A stretch of DNA of 42,375 nt, taken from assembly GCF_005503445.1 (NCBI RefSeq), contig NZ_SCOH01000041.1, positions 1 through 42,375 on the forward strand, in the 5' to 3' direction. Numbering within the stretch: the stretch's first letter is position 1; every line of letters begins with the position of its first letter. The translations under genes and the position numbers were made by a program. A model generated the notes under the pieces. That model saw only the letters and a program-made list of their open reading frames with translations, ran no database searches and was not told the DNA's origin. Positions 1-7,909 of the stretch are shown here, one piece after another. Source of the stretch: Chitinivorax sp. B (GTDB lineage Bacteria > Pseudomonadota > Gammaproteobacteria > Burkholderiales > SCOH01).

Positions 1-2
1 TG

Positions 3-647
3 TCTTCCTATGTGAACAACTCGGGGCCAGTCATGGGCTCAGGTGGGCAGAGTCTCCGTGCCAATATGGAGACAATGTCTGACTGGAGCCAGCCTGCATG
101 CGGGATTGGTGATCTATGTGCAGGGAATAACTTCCGCAATGAAGCGGGTGTTGCCACCTTCAAGCTAAGGTACGATTCCCGTACCAATACCTTGAAGCAG
201 CAGCCTAATGAGGCTCAGCTGACGACAGGCGGCGGTGAAAGCGCGGTAAGTCGATACTATAAGGATGTGCTGGACAATACTGCGGAGTGGCATGCAAATT
301 CAGGAACAAATAATGCGGCAAAGAGCAGTGGTGATGGAACGACTCGGTTATGGCGAGCAGTTGAGCCGAATGAGTTAAAAGATGTATTGAGGTATGGGGA
401 TTACAACATTCATCCTAATTCCACCTTCAAACGATTTGCATTTGATGAGGGTTCGCTGGACGCGTTTATCAAGGCAAATCCTAGCAGGTCTTATACCAAG
501 ACGTACATTGATTTGCAGAGCAGCAAGCTTAATGAAATGGTGCACCATGGTGATCCTGGTGGCGTGGGTCGTGCTGTTGGGATTGACGTATTTGAAAAGC
601 CCGAGTTCTATAAGTGGTTTAATAAAGTACATATTAAGGGAAGGTGA
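3..647 (+). CDS. Rhs protein C-terminal tip, ART-like toxin (5' end outside window)
   Basis: This is the 3' end of an rhs gene whose core lies left of the window; the frame is open from base 3, so the GTG at 12 is internal. The first residues (SSYVNNSGPVMGSGGQSLRA) match the post-core linker of the cassette ending at 4323 (PYSSGVPAMGAGGQNLRA), which ties it to the same Rhs family. The tip starts near residue 80. It carries a RLWRAVEPNELKDV block and ends with a GGVGRAVGIDV block, the same order (RAV..E..D, then GxG) as the tip at 3900-4323. That layout resembles ADP-ribosyltransferase-like polymorphic toxins, but I see no complete catalytic signature, so the activity is inferred. The stop overlaps the candidate immunity gene region at 647-651. 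Rhs identity is firm; toxin chemistry is tentative. Confidence 0.7.
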   Translation, partial: SSYVNNSGPVMGSGGQSLRANMETMSDWSQPACGIGDLCAGNNFRNEAGVATFKLRYDSRTNTLKQQPNEAQLTTGGGESAVSRYYKDVLDNTAEWHANSGTNNAAKSSGDGTTRLWRAVEPNELKDVLRYGDYNIHPNSTFKRFAFDEGSLDAFIKANPSRSYTKTYIDLQSSKLNEMVHHGDPGGVGRAVGIDVFEKPEFYKWFNKVHIKGR

Positions 648-650
648 TGT

Positions 651-983
651 GTGAGAGCTTATTGTGCGAAAGCGATTGTAATATTTTTCTCCCCTATGAA
701 TGGTGGAAGGCCAGCAGTTCCCGTTGATAGTGGTTACGCACCATATCTTAGAGCAGGCGTTTTTCCAGATGATATGCCAGTTAGGATCAATGGGATGCCT
801 AGTCGGGACGGTCAATATGATGTGAAGTATGAAGTTGAGATTGAGCTTATGTATCACCCAAAATTTGATTATTCACCGCTGAAGCCAGGGGAAAAATTTA
901 GTCTAATAGAGGGGGTGAAGATTGTCGGAGCCGGTGAGATTATTTCGTCAATCTACGAAAGGGTAAATGATGAATACTATTAA
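651..983 (+). CDS. Putative Rhs immunity protein resembling EF-Tu domain III
   Basis: A 110-residue protein starting at GTG 651, three bases after the toxin stop, with AAGG just upstream; the other nearby start (ATG 647) gives only a 26-codon frame. Position directly after the toxin tip is the usual place for the cognate immunity gene. Two blocks recall EF-Tu domain III: FFSPMNGGRPAVPVDSGYAP (EF-Tu has a GGR..P...GYRPQF block) and FSLIEGVKIVGAGEI (EF-Tu has FAIREGGRTVGAGVV), in the same order and at about the right spacing. No G domain is present. The likely role is neutralising the neighbouring toxin, possibly by resembling its target. The EF-Tu similarity is my comparison from memory and needs a profile search. 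Confidence 0.65.
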   Translation: MRAYCAKAIVIFFSPMNGGRPAVPVDSGYAPYLRAGVFPDDMPVRINGMPSRDGQYDVKYEVEIELMYHPKFDYSPLKPGEKFSLIEGVKIVGAGEIISSIYERVNDEYY

Positions 984-1012
984 GACGTCTATTCATGAAG
1001 GCATCATCTTTG

Positions 1013-1716
1013 AATCGTAGGGGTCAAAATCGTAGGGGTCAGAGTGGTTGATTTCGGCGGATAACTGCCGCCATCGGCGAAGTACTGGCCAGCTACCAAT
1101 ACGACCCGAACGGCAACCTGACCCTGAAAACGGTCGGCAATGTCAAACACGCCTTCCAGTACAACAGCCAGCAACAACTGACCCAGATCAATCTGGACAG
1201 CGCCGCGGGTACGCTACTGGGCAGCTACCGTTACAACGCCGACGGTAAACGCATCGGTCGCACAGATGGCGCCGGCAGTCAGGATTACCAGTATCTGGGT
1301 GATGACATCATCGCCGGTTACCCAACCGGGCAATACCAAACCCCGCTGTGGCGCACCGTGCACGGCGGTGCTACCGATGACCCGCTGCTGCGTATTACCA
1401 GTCAGGGCACCCAGACCTACCATGGCGATGGCTTGGGCAGCATTGTTGGCATGAGCAATGCGCAAGGCATGCTACAGGCATGGCAACAGTTCGATGCCTG
1501 GGGCAATCGCCTCAACGGGCAGGGCGACATTCCGCAGTATGGTTACACCGGAAGAGAACCGGATGTGGCCGGGCTGATCTACTACCGGGCAAGGTGGTAC
1601 GACCCGAGTATCGGGCGGTTTACGCAGCGTGATCCGTCAGGTTTGGCCGGGGGCTTGAACCCGTATGCCTATGTGGATGGTGATCCAATCAACTTGATCG
1701 ACCCAAGTGGGTTGAC
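1013..1716 (+). repeat. Rhs core repeat copy A with junction repeats
   Basis: The copy begins with two junction units, AATCGTAGGGGTCAAA (1013) and AATCGTAGGGGTCAGAGT (1028-1045), then GTTGATTTCGGCGGATAACTG and about 650 bp of rhs core, ending at the PYxYVDGDPIN hyperconserved end. It is nearly identical to copy B (3013-3701), and its first 200 bp match copy C (5727-5960). Divergence is abrupt after the core, as expected for exchanged toxin tips. Confidence 0.85.
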
Positions 1717-2353
1717 GTCCGCGAAGCCGCAACCGGTCAGGCAGACCAGCTATGTCAATTCGCCACTGGCCGTACAACCCGGCAAGCAGATGTTGACTTC
1801 GATGATGGCCAATTTTGAGGCCAGACAGGTGCAAGACAGCCAAGCTGCGCTTGACCGGGCCCAGAGCGCGGCTGATCATTGGGTGCAAAAGCAACAGGAA
1901 ACAGGCAATCCCCTCTACGCAATACCGGGGGTTGTTGCCAGTGCGTTGGCTAATCCAGATACGATAAATCGACTGGCGATGGTGTTGTCGATTAGGGGAG
2001 CAGGTCCGAAAGGTTTACCGGTACATCGGGTTAGTAAAAGCGCCACTCCGGAGATTGCGGCGAACACGCAACGCGCGCTCGATCAAGGAAAGCCAAGTGT
2101 GCTGACTAGAATTGAGGACCGGTCACAAATTCGTCAGAATCGTCGTGATGCACTTAGAGGTCAACCCGCCGCTGGCCCAGGTCGATCATTAGATGAGTAT
2201 CCTTTTGCTAGTTGTGCTCAGGGTGGTGCGGGTGCTTGTGTCGCTTCGGTGCCAAGTCGTGAACAGAATATTCAAGGTGGCCAGCTCTCGAATTTCTACC
2301 AACAAAACAATATTAGAGCTGGCGACAGATTTAAGGTCGAAGTAGTTGATTGA
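1052..2353 (+). CDS. Headless Rhs tip: core fragment plus NucA/NucB-type DNase toxin
   Basis: The frame opens at 1052 just after an in-frame TGA (1049-1051) and has no ATG before the first GTG at 1358, so it is a displaced tip without its own N-terminal delivery region. Residues from about 1064 on read as YD-repeat core (SYQYDPNGN, LGDDIIAGY) to the core end RFTQRDPSGLAGGLNPYAY. The C-terminal part contains RRDALRG, DEYPFASCAQGG, VPSREQN and GDRFKVEV, the motif order of NucA/NucB sporulation-type deoxyribonucleases (DNase_NucA_NucB family), so the toxin probably cuts DNA. It may become active after recombination with the upstream full rhs gene. It is followed at once by a SUKH-type immunity gene. 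Alternative view: a decaying, silent fragment, although toxin and immunity frames are intact. Confidence 0.8.
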   Translation, partial: FRRITAAIGEVLASYQYDPNGNLTLKTVGNVKHAFQYNSQQQLTQINLDSAAGTLLGSYRYNADGKRIGRTDGAGSQDYQYLGDDIIAGYPTGQYQTPLWRTVHGGATDDPLLRITSQGTQTYHGDGLGSIVGMSNAQGMLQAWQQFDAWGNRLNGQGDIPQYGYTGREPDVAGLIYYRARWYDPSIGRFTQRDPSGLAGGLNPYAYVDGDPINLIDPSGLTSAKPQPVRQTSYVNSPLAVQPGKQMLTSMMANFEARQVQDSQAALDRAQSAADHWVQKQQETGNPLYAIPGVVASALANPDTINRLAMVLSIRGAGPKGLPVHRVSKSATPEIAANTQRALDQGKPSVLTRIEDRSQIRQNRRDALRGQPAAGPGRSLDEYPFASCAQGGAGACVASVPSREQNIQGGQLSNFYQQNNIRAGDRFKVEVVD

Positions 2354-2360
2354 GGTCAAA

Positions 2361-2939
2361 ATGAGTGATATGCGAGAAAAACTTATCGAGATCTACAATA
2401 CGCTTGCTCTTTGGGGTAGGCCTGTCGTAAATCTCTTACAGCCCGGAATGGAAAAGAATGCGGCTAAATCTTTAGTAGCCGATACAGGATTGGTTCTGAC
2501 TGATGACATATATGAGCTATATGAATGGAGAAATGGTACGAAAGTTGTACCTGGCACTATTCTAGATGACCTTCACTTCTTCCCAGGTTTCTATTTCTTG
2601 TCATTGGAAGATGCACTGACCAGCTATCAGGCATTCAAGGATGATGATCGTTGGGATAAATGTTGGCTACCTCTCTTTGCAAATGGCGGAGGTGATTTCT
2701 ACGTTGCTGATTTGTCCCTGCCGGCAAACGGGGCGTCACCAGTCAGAGGCTTCATGATTGGCGAAATTAATCACCCTATAGAATATGAAAGTGTTGGATC
2801 GATGATCAAAACATTGGCGCTTTGCTATCGAAATGGAGCCTATTACCTAGATGCGGATGGCAGATATTTGGAGGCAAATGACAACGAACATGCTCTGATA
2901 GCAAAGGTGAATAACCCAAGTGTTTTACTTTGGCAGTAA
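2361..2939 (+). CDS. SUKH/SMI1-KNR4 family immunity protein
   Basis: A 192-residue cytoplasmic protein with no signal or membrane segments. The ATG at 2361 is chosen over TTG 2346 because GAGG lies at 2352-2355. The centre has WLPLFANGGGDFYVADL, the typical core of SMI1/KNR4 (SUKH) proteins, and an early ELYEWRNG block also fits that fold. SUKH proteins are the most common immunity partners of nuclease toxins in polymorphic toxin systems, which agrees with the NucA/NucB-like tip directly upstream (7 nt gap). The gene is more AT-rich than the rhs core, typical of exchanged tip-immunity modules. Family call is confident; cognate pairing is inferred from adjacency. Confidence 0.8.
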   Translation: MSDMREKLIEIYNTLALWGRPVVNLLQPGMEKNAAKSLVADTGLVLTDDIYELYEWRNGTKVVPGTILDDLHFFPGFYFLSLEDALTSYQAFKDDDRWDKCWLPLFANGGGDFYVADLSLPANGASPVRGFMIGEINHPIEYESVGSMIKTLALCYRNGAYYLDADGRYLEANDNEHALIAKVNNPSVLLWQ

Positions 2940-3012
2940 AATTATGAGTGTTGTAGCGATATCTAGGTGAGCTATGGAGCTATCTTATTGCTATATCGTT
3001 AAAGACTAGATG

Positions 3013-3701
3013 AATCGTAGGGGTCAGAGTCGTTGATTTCGGCGGATAACTGCCGCCAGCGGCGAGGTACTGGCCAGCTACCAATACGACCCGAACGGCA
3101 ACCTGACGCTGAAAACGGTCGGCAATGTCAAACACGCCTTCCAGTACAACAGCCAGCAACAACTGACCCAGATCAATCTGGACAGCGCAGCGGGTACGCT
3201 ACTGGGCCGCTACCGTTACGATGCCGACGGCAAGCGCATCGGCCGCAGCGATGGCGCCGGCAGTCAGGATTACCAGTATCTGGGCGACGACATCATTGCC
3301 GGCTACCCAACCGGGCAATACCAGAATCCGCTGTGGCGCACCGTGCACGGCGGCGCCACCGATGACCCATTACTGAGGATCACATCCCAAGGCACCCAGA
3401 CCTACCATGGCGATGGTTTGGGTAGCATCGTCGGGCTGAGCAACCATCAGGGCCTGCTACAGGCGTGGCAACAGTTCGATGCCTGGGGCAATCGCCTCAA
3501 CGGGCAGGGCGACATTCCGCAGTATGGTTACACCGGAAGAGAACCGGATGTGGCCGGGCTGATCTACTACCGGGCAAGGTGGTATGACCCGAGTATCGGG
3601 CGGTTTACGCAGCGTGATCCGATTGGGTTGCAGGGGGGCATCAACCCGTATGGGTATGTGGATGGCGACCCGATCAACAACATTGACCCGGATGGGTTGA
3701 A
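3013..3701 (+). repeat. Rhs core repeat copy B with single junction unit
   Basis: One junction unit AATCGTAGGGGTCAGAGT (3013-3030), then CGTTGATTTCGGCGGATAACTG and the same core as copy A through the PYGYVDGDPIN end. The boundary with unique upstream DNA falls exactly at the junction unit. Confidence 0.85.
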
Positions 3702-4323
3702 GTCGGCACCGGTCCAAGCGGTCCGGACCAGCACCCCATACAGCAGCGGTGTGCCGGCCATGGGGGCGGGTGGGCAGAATCTGCGGGCGAACCAACCCTC
3801 TACAGGCGCAGCTTTGGGTTCTGTCGGGTTGGATCTGTTGCCGGTCGTTGGCTCCGGCAAATCGATCCTTCAAACCATTACAGGCCAAGATTTGGTAACC
3901 GGCGAAAGTGTGAATCGCTGGACAGAAGGGGCTGGTATCCTTTTAGGGGTGGTACCCGGCGGTAAGCTGCTCACCAAAGGTAAGTCGCTGGCGAAGGCTG
4001 TGAGTGGTGGGGAGAAGGCGGCAAAGGGTAGTAAGAATTTCGTTGATGGTTTTCGCGCGGTTTCGAAGGCGGAGGCTGACGACATCGCGAAGCATGGCTT
4101 CCGGCCGGATCCATCTGGACGCTCAATGGGAGACAAGTGGTTCTCGGAAACGAGACAGGGTGCTGAGCAGTTTCGTAAGACCTATCCTGACTTGCAGGAG
4201 ATTGTGAAGACCAGAGTTCCGCGGGATGTCTACGACCGAAGCTACAAACATTCCAACATTGACAACACTGGTCCTGGGTTCTGTGTTCAATGTGCGGACC
4301 TCGGACTTCTACCGAAGCCTTGA
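3037..4323 (+). CDS. Headless Rhs tip: core fragment plus ART-like toxin
   Basis: Open from 3037 after an in-frame TGA (3034-3036); the first possible start is GTG 3343, so this is another displaced tip lacking the N-terminal region. Core motifs match copy A up to RFTQRDPIGLQGGINPYGY. A linker (GVPAMGAGGQNLRA) leads to a short hydrophobic stretch (LDLLPVVGSGKSILQTITG, then AGILLGVVPGGKLL), a segment often seen before Rhs toxins. The tip has VDGFRAVSKAEADDIAKHGF, then KWFSETRQGAEQF, and a C-terminal GPGFC. This FRAVS / KWFSE / GxG layout resembles ADP-ribosyltransferase-like polymorphic toxins and parallels the tip ending at 647. The enzymatic assignment is inferred, not proven. The immunity candidate follows 14 nt downstream. 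Confidence 0.75.
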   Translation, partial: FRRITAASGEVLASYQYDPNGNLTLKTVGNVKHAFQYNSQQQLTQINLDSAAGTLLGRYRYDADGKRIGRSDGAGSQDYQYLGDDIIAGYPTGQYQNPLWRTVHGGATDDPLLRITSQGTQTYHGDGLGSIVGLSNHQGLLQAWQQFDAWGNRLNGQGDIPQYGYTGREPDVAGLIYYRARWYDPSIGRFTQRDPIGLQGGINPYGYVDGDPINNIDPDGLKSAPVQAVRTSTPYSSGVPAMGAGGQNLRANQPSTGAALGSVGLDLLPVVGSGKSILQTITGQDLVTGESVNRWTEGAGILLGVVPGGKLLTKGKSLAKAVSGGEKAAKGSKNFVDGFRAVSKAEADDIAKHGFRPDPSGRSMGDKWFSETRQGAEQFRKTYPDLQEIVKTRVPRDVYDRSYKHSNIDNTGPGFCVQCADLGLLPKP

Positions 4324-4337
4324 ACGGAGCGCCCGTA

Positions 4338-4640
4338 ATGAAAACTGATTTATTGATTGACTTTGTGTGGATTCCATCGGATCTGGGTGGGCATAGCGTA
4401 GACCCGTATTCAGGAATGCGTCTGTCGATCCGCTGGCAGCGGTATCTCGAAGCTCACTTGCAGTGTATGCGAGATGTTGAATGCCAAGTGATGACTTTTG
4501 ACTCAATCACGTCAAGAGGTAGAGCTCTGTGTGTCTTGTCTGCGGAAGCTGAGCTACCAGCAGAGTGGCTGCAGGAAGGGCAATTGGTCGAATTGCTCAA
4601 TGGGTTCCGTGTTCTCGCAGTGGGGAAGGTCACGTCGTGA
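4338..4640 (+). CDS. Putative immunity protein, second EF-Tu domain III-like copy
   Basis: A 100-residue protein from ATG 4338 with GGAG at 4326-4329. It lies directly behind the ART-like tip, so it is the expected immunity gene. It has the same two blocks as the protein at 651-983: FVWIPSDLGGHSVDPYSGMR (aligned with GGR..P...GYRP of EF-Tu domain III) near the start, and LQEGQLVELLNGFRVLAVGK near the end (aligned with GLRFAIREGGRTVGAG). Overall identity to the first copy is low, so they are diverged relatives, not a recent duplication. Alternative: an unrelated small beta-barrel with chance motif similarity. Confidence 0.65.
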   Translation: MKTDLLIDFVWIPSDLGGHSVDPYSGMRLSIRWQRYLEAHLQCMRDVECQVMTFDSITSRGRALCVLSAEAELPAEWLQEGQLVELLNGFRVLAVGKVTS

Positions 4641-4830
4641 TAGACCGGTGACTTGTGGCAGATGAGTGAGTTTCCATCCTCTAGACATTTTGTGCTTGTT
4701 AGTTTGAGATGGCTAATTGACAAACCGACCACGGCACCCACGGCAGGGCTAACGTGCTACAGAGCGAGTTTTTAAGGGTGATGTTGATTTAACCGGTAGA
4801 AACCCGACTTTTCATGGAAATAGGTGATTT

Positions 4831-5049
4831 ATGTCTAGAACTATAGAAGTTGATTTGAGTGAAGTTAGAAGAGTGTTTGATCTATTTGAAAAAATCAATG
4901 GCTTGTTCCACCAGCCAATGAGATATAGGGATGTCGATCTTGTTGCCAAATTTGCAGATGAAAACTATTCTGAAATTAAAGACCTTTATTACAAGGTTGT
5001 ATGGGGGTGGTTACCCGAAGATGTTAAAAATGAAATAGATAACGAGTAA
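4831..5049 (+). CDS. Small orphan immunity-like protein
   Basis: A 72-residue acidic protein from ATG 4831, with a weak upstream purine run (GGAAATAGGTG). It contains DLFEKINGLFHQP and LYYKVVWGWLPEDV, looks mainly helical and has no signal sequence. I do not recognise a named family. It sits among immunity genes, is AT-rich like other tip modules, and has no toxin ORF in front of it, so an orphan immunity gene left by loss of its toxin is the most likely reading. Confidence 0.5.
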   Translation: MSRTIEVDLSEVRRVFDLFEKINGLFHQPMRYRDVDLVAKFADENYSEIKDLYYKVVWGWLPEDVKNEIDNE

Positions 5050-5084
5050 CTGTCAGGTCCCGAGAGATTGCGTTGTTTTTTTAA

Positions 5085-5225
5085 AAAATAATTCCGGGTG
5101 AGTGTGGGCCCTGTCCAAGGTCGGAGCAATTGCAAATTGAGAAGAATGGCGGGGCACAATCTGAAGGTGGTGCATCTGGGAATGCCATAAATGGAATTTC
5201 TTCAAGAAACGAAGCCATTGTTTGA
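5085..5225 (+). pseudogene. Possible remnant of a lost toxin tip
   Basis: A 46-codon open stretch without a start, ending at TGA 5223-5225, reads KNGGAQSEGGASGNAINGIS, a Gly/Ser/Asn-rich composition. It lies between two orphan immunity-like genes. It may be the tail of a deleted toxin, but the stretch is too short to be sure. Confidence 0.25.
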
Positions 5226-5244
5226 ATCAAGCAATAAATGAATT

Positions 5245-5718
5245 TTGGGGTTAAGAATTATTGTGAGAAAAGAAAAGGAAGGTTCATTATTTAGGATTAG
5301 TTTGGGTGAGGTGGATGCTTTTGTGCGAGTACTGCCAAACATGCAGATTGCTGTCTATGCAATTTCAACTCCCTCTAATGAAGAGATAAATCTTGATGAG
5401 ATATATTCAGCATCAATATTGTTCGTTATTACGGTAATGAAAGCTGCATTTGCTTCAGAGGGCTGGAAAAAAATTGATCATCGGAAACTTGACGCTGATC
5501 TTTCTTTGCCGCGAAACTATTTCATTAGAGATAGGATAACGGGTGAATATTCTATTTATTGCAGTTCAACTGGGGAAATTAGTAGCTCAGATTATGAAAC
5601 ATGTCGTTCGCTAGAAGCTGCTGCCGTATGGGAGGCAAAGCACGTAGAGGATAGAATCCGCGACACACTGTCAGGACGTCCCAATATGTGGGCAGAGAGC
5701 TTGAAGGCTATTCCGTAA
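5245..5718 (+). CDS. Orphan immunity-like protein, family unknown
   Basis: A protein of about 157 residues, AT-rich and without signal or membrane segments. The start is uncertain: TTG 5245 gives the longest frame, while GTG 5263 has GGGG about 13 nt upstream. It has an N-terminal alternating beta pattern (LFRISLGEVDAFVRVLP), an acidic middle with WKKIDH, and ends NMWAESLKAIP. Its place between a tip-module remnant and rhs core copy C suggests an immunity gene whose toxin was lost. I cannot name its family. Confidence 0.5.
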   Translation: MGLRIIVRKEKEGSLFRISLGEVDAFVRVLPNMQIAVYAISTPSNEEINLDEIYSASILFVITVMKAAFASEGWKKIDHRKLDADLSLPRNYFIRDRITGEYSIYCSSTGEISSSDYETCRSLEAAAVWEAKHVEDRIRDTLSGRPNMWAESLKAIP

Positions 5719-5726
5719 TTTGATGG

Positions 5727-5960
5727 AATCGTAGGGGTCAGAATCGTAGGGGTCAGAGTGGTTGATTTCGGCGGATAACTGCGGCCAGTGGCGAAGTCCT
5801 GGCCAGCTATCAATACGACCCGAACGGCAACCTGACCCTGAAAACGGTCGGCACGGTCAAACACGCCTTCAAGTACAACAGCCAGCAACAACTGACCCAG
5901 ATCAATCTGGACAGCGCCGCGGGTACGCTACTGAGCCGCTACCGTTACGATGCCGACAGT
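5727..5960 (+). repeat. Truncated Rhs core repeat copy C
   Basis: Two junction units (AATCGTAGGGGTCAG at 5727 and AATCGTAGGGGTCAGAGT at 5742-5759), then about 200 bp of the same rhs core as copies A and B, breaking off after the YRYDAD codons. It marks the right end of the toxin-tip array. Confidence 0.8.
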
Positions 5961-5978
5961 AGCGGCCCATCCTGCTAG
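5766..5978 (+). pseudogene. Rhs core fragment, truncated
   Basis: The frame opens after TGA 5763-5765, encodes 70 residues of YD-repeat core (ASYQYDPNGNLTLKTVG and onward) and leaves homology at DSSGPSC before TAG 5976-5978. There is no start, toxin or immunity gene. Its stop lies three bases from the stop of the convergent secreted-protein gene, so the array ended exactly at that gene's 3' edge. Confidence 0.75.
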
Positions 5979-5981
5979 TGT

Positions 5982-7367
5982 TTACCAGCGTCCGCGATAG
6001 GTTTCTTTGCAGACGTGAACCAGCTCCATCTGAACCAGTTCGTTACCAGGCTTACCATCGCGCCGTGGTGTACCAGGCAGTTCAACTTGGTAATAGATCA
6101 TGGGTTTGCCGCTACTGTCTTTGATCTGGCGACCGCTGTTGTATTCGATGGTCCAGTGGTCGGCTGGGCGGCTGAGTGTGGCTTTGTCTTCCTTGGCTGC
6201 GCCGTAGCATTCCGGCAAGGTTACCTTGGCATAGTAACCACCAGTGGGTGTGGTGGTGACAATTTGATCCAGCAGCTTCTGATAGGCTGTGCTGCCCAAT
6301 ACGTCCACATAGCTGACCAGAATCCGGACTGGAACCCCAGCCCCCACATTACGGTTGGATGCATCTTTCACCGACCCACCGATCTGCAATTCTCTCGCTA
6401 CTTTCAATACGCCCGATTCAACCAGGTTGGTCAGGTTTTCCGCGCTCCATGCATTCCAGTCAAAACTGGCTGCTGGTGTTGTGCTGTGTAACTTGTAGGT
6501 GGTTGCGGTGACACCATCCTTGTTACGAACACGGACCATTACAAAACGTTGTTCCGGTTTGCCATCGGCAGCAGGTATGGTGTCGCTAGGTGGTAGTTGA
6601 TAACGTTTGCCATCGTTGGGCAAGGTTGCCCAGTTGCCGTTGGCCTGTTTCACCTCGGCGGTTTGCGGGCCTTCAAATTGCACCAGGGTATGGTTGATCC
6701 TTTTCGGGATGTCGATTCGATAGAAATCGATATCGGAGGCGTTATCCAGGGTGCCTTGGATGGTTCGGTTGGTGCTGATCAGACTTGGGATATCGATCCG
6801 GTCATTCGGTTCATAGGCATCGAACTGGGTGTAACCAAGTATCCCAAAGGTGTAGGGTTTGCCACCGGTACCACTTTGCCCCTGAACGGCCAGGAAATAG
6901 CGTCCCGGCTCCACCACCTTGTGCAGGCTGCGGCTGGCGCTAGTGCCAACCTGGCTATCGAGCAGCACATGATTGCCATCGTCTTTGGCCTGCAGCAGGT
7001 AGGCAGCAAAACCTGCATCCGTCGGCATGTTGATCAGGATGGCATCCAGCTTGGTTTTTTGCGATATCACCAGTTGAAAGCACTGTAATTCGTTGGTAGC
7101 CGGGGTATTGAGGTCATAGGCCTGATTGAGTTGGATTTCCTGACATCCCTGATTGGCGGGAGCCGGGTCTGCCGCCAGTGCGTGGGCAGCAGGCTTGGTC
7201 AGTGGCTTTGGGGCACCCAGCATGCGCAACCGATCCAGGCTGGTTTTGGCCAGCTCGGGGTTGGGGATGACGGATTTACCTGTGCTGGGTACTGTCAGTG
7301 CATGGGCTGACAGCATGGTGGACGCAATCAGGCCCGTACCAATCAGAACAAGACGGAAACGATTCAT
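5982..7367 (-). CDS. Secreted protein with PPC-like beta-sandwich domains
   Basis: A 461-residue protein with an N-terminal signal peptide (MNRFRLVLIGTGLIASTMLS..AHA). Around residues 85-185 it has a beta-rich segment (QLNQAYDLNT, GRYFLAVQGQSG). It is followed by AYEPND (about 190) and a DIDFYRI block (about 220), the hallmarks of bacterial pre-peptidase C-terminal (PPC) domains. The C-terminal half (about 320-461) has an Ig-like or carboxypeptidase-regulatory look (LQIGGSVKDASNRNVGAG). No peptidase catalytic motif is visible, so it may be an accessory or binding protein in the periplasm or outside. It is transcribed towards the Rhs array and is probably monocistronic. Confidence 0.7.
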   Translation of the reverse strand: MNRFRLVLIGTGLIASTMLSAHALTVPSTGKSVIPNPELAKTSLDRLRMLGAPKPLTKPAAHALAADPAPANQGCQEIQLNQAYDLNTPATNELQCFQLVISQKTKLDAILINMPTDAGFAAYLLQAKDDGNHVLLDSQVGTSASRSLHKVVEPGRYFLAVQGQSGTGGKPYTFGILGYTQFDAYEPNDRIDIPSLISTNRTIQGTLDNASDIDFYRIDIPKRINHTLVQFEGPQTAEVKQANGNWATLPNDGKRYQLPPSDTIPAADGKPEQRFVMVRVRNKDGVTATTYKLHSTTPAASFDWNAWSAENLTNLVESGVLKVARELQIGGSVKDASNRNVGAGVPVRILVSYVDVLGSTAYQKLLDQIVTTTPTGGYYAKVTLPECYGAAKEDKATLSRPADHWTIEYNSGRQIKDSSGKPMIYYQVELPGTPRRDGKPGNELVQMELVHVCKETYRGRW

Positions 7368-7909
7368 AAGGCGCTTTCAGGTTGAGGCACGCCTCACCGT
7401 TGATAGCCCAGGTGCTGACGAGGTGATTCAATACATGATGAAACCATCTCGACAGCACCTGACATAACCCGGCGAGCACATGCTGATCGAACAGACTCTG
7501 CCCGATGAGGCAGACCCGTGTTTGCAAACTTGCAGGCTGATTGTGTGGTTGAGTATTGAAAATACAGCTTCAACCAGAACAGGCTGCAGGTAGAACATGC
7601 TTTTGTGTGCATTCGTTATTTGCAAACACGGTGTATTTTTCGCCGTTTCCATTCACAAATCATGCAATCTCCAAACAATTGCTTGCAAAAATATGCATGT
7701 CTATGATGGGTATGATTTTGTGTGGGAAAAAAGCACACGTGGTTGAACTTGTTGCCTTCTGCCTTGTCTGTAGATGCTTGGAAGCAAGTGTCACCCGTTG
7801 TTCAAATACGTTGCTGCGCAATGTTGGCAAGTAACGTTAAACTGCAAATTCGAATAACGGATAACAAGGCCTATTCGGGCCACATTTGGGAAAGAGAATC
7901 AAGGTGCAA
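7368..7909. other. Non-coding gap between divergent genes
   Basis: 542 bp between the secreted PPC-like gene and the first M16 peptidase, presumably holding both promoters. There is one short perfect palindrome, TGAGGCACGCCTCA (7383-7396), close to the start of the minus-strand gene. The rest is moderately AT-rich, and I see no convincing gene. Confidence 0.6.

Noticed and set aside
375-857. 160-codon minus-strand frame opposite the first toxin and immunity genes
   Set aside because: No ribosome site or family motif, and it overlaps two well-supported plus-strand genes.
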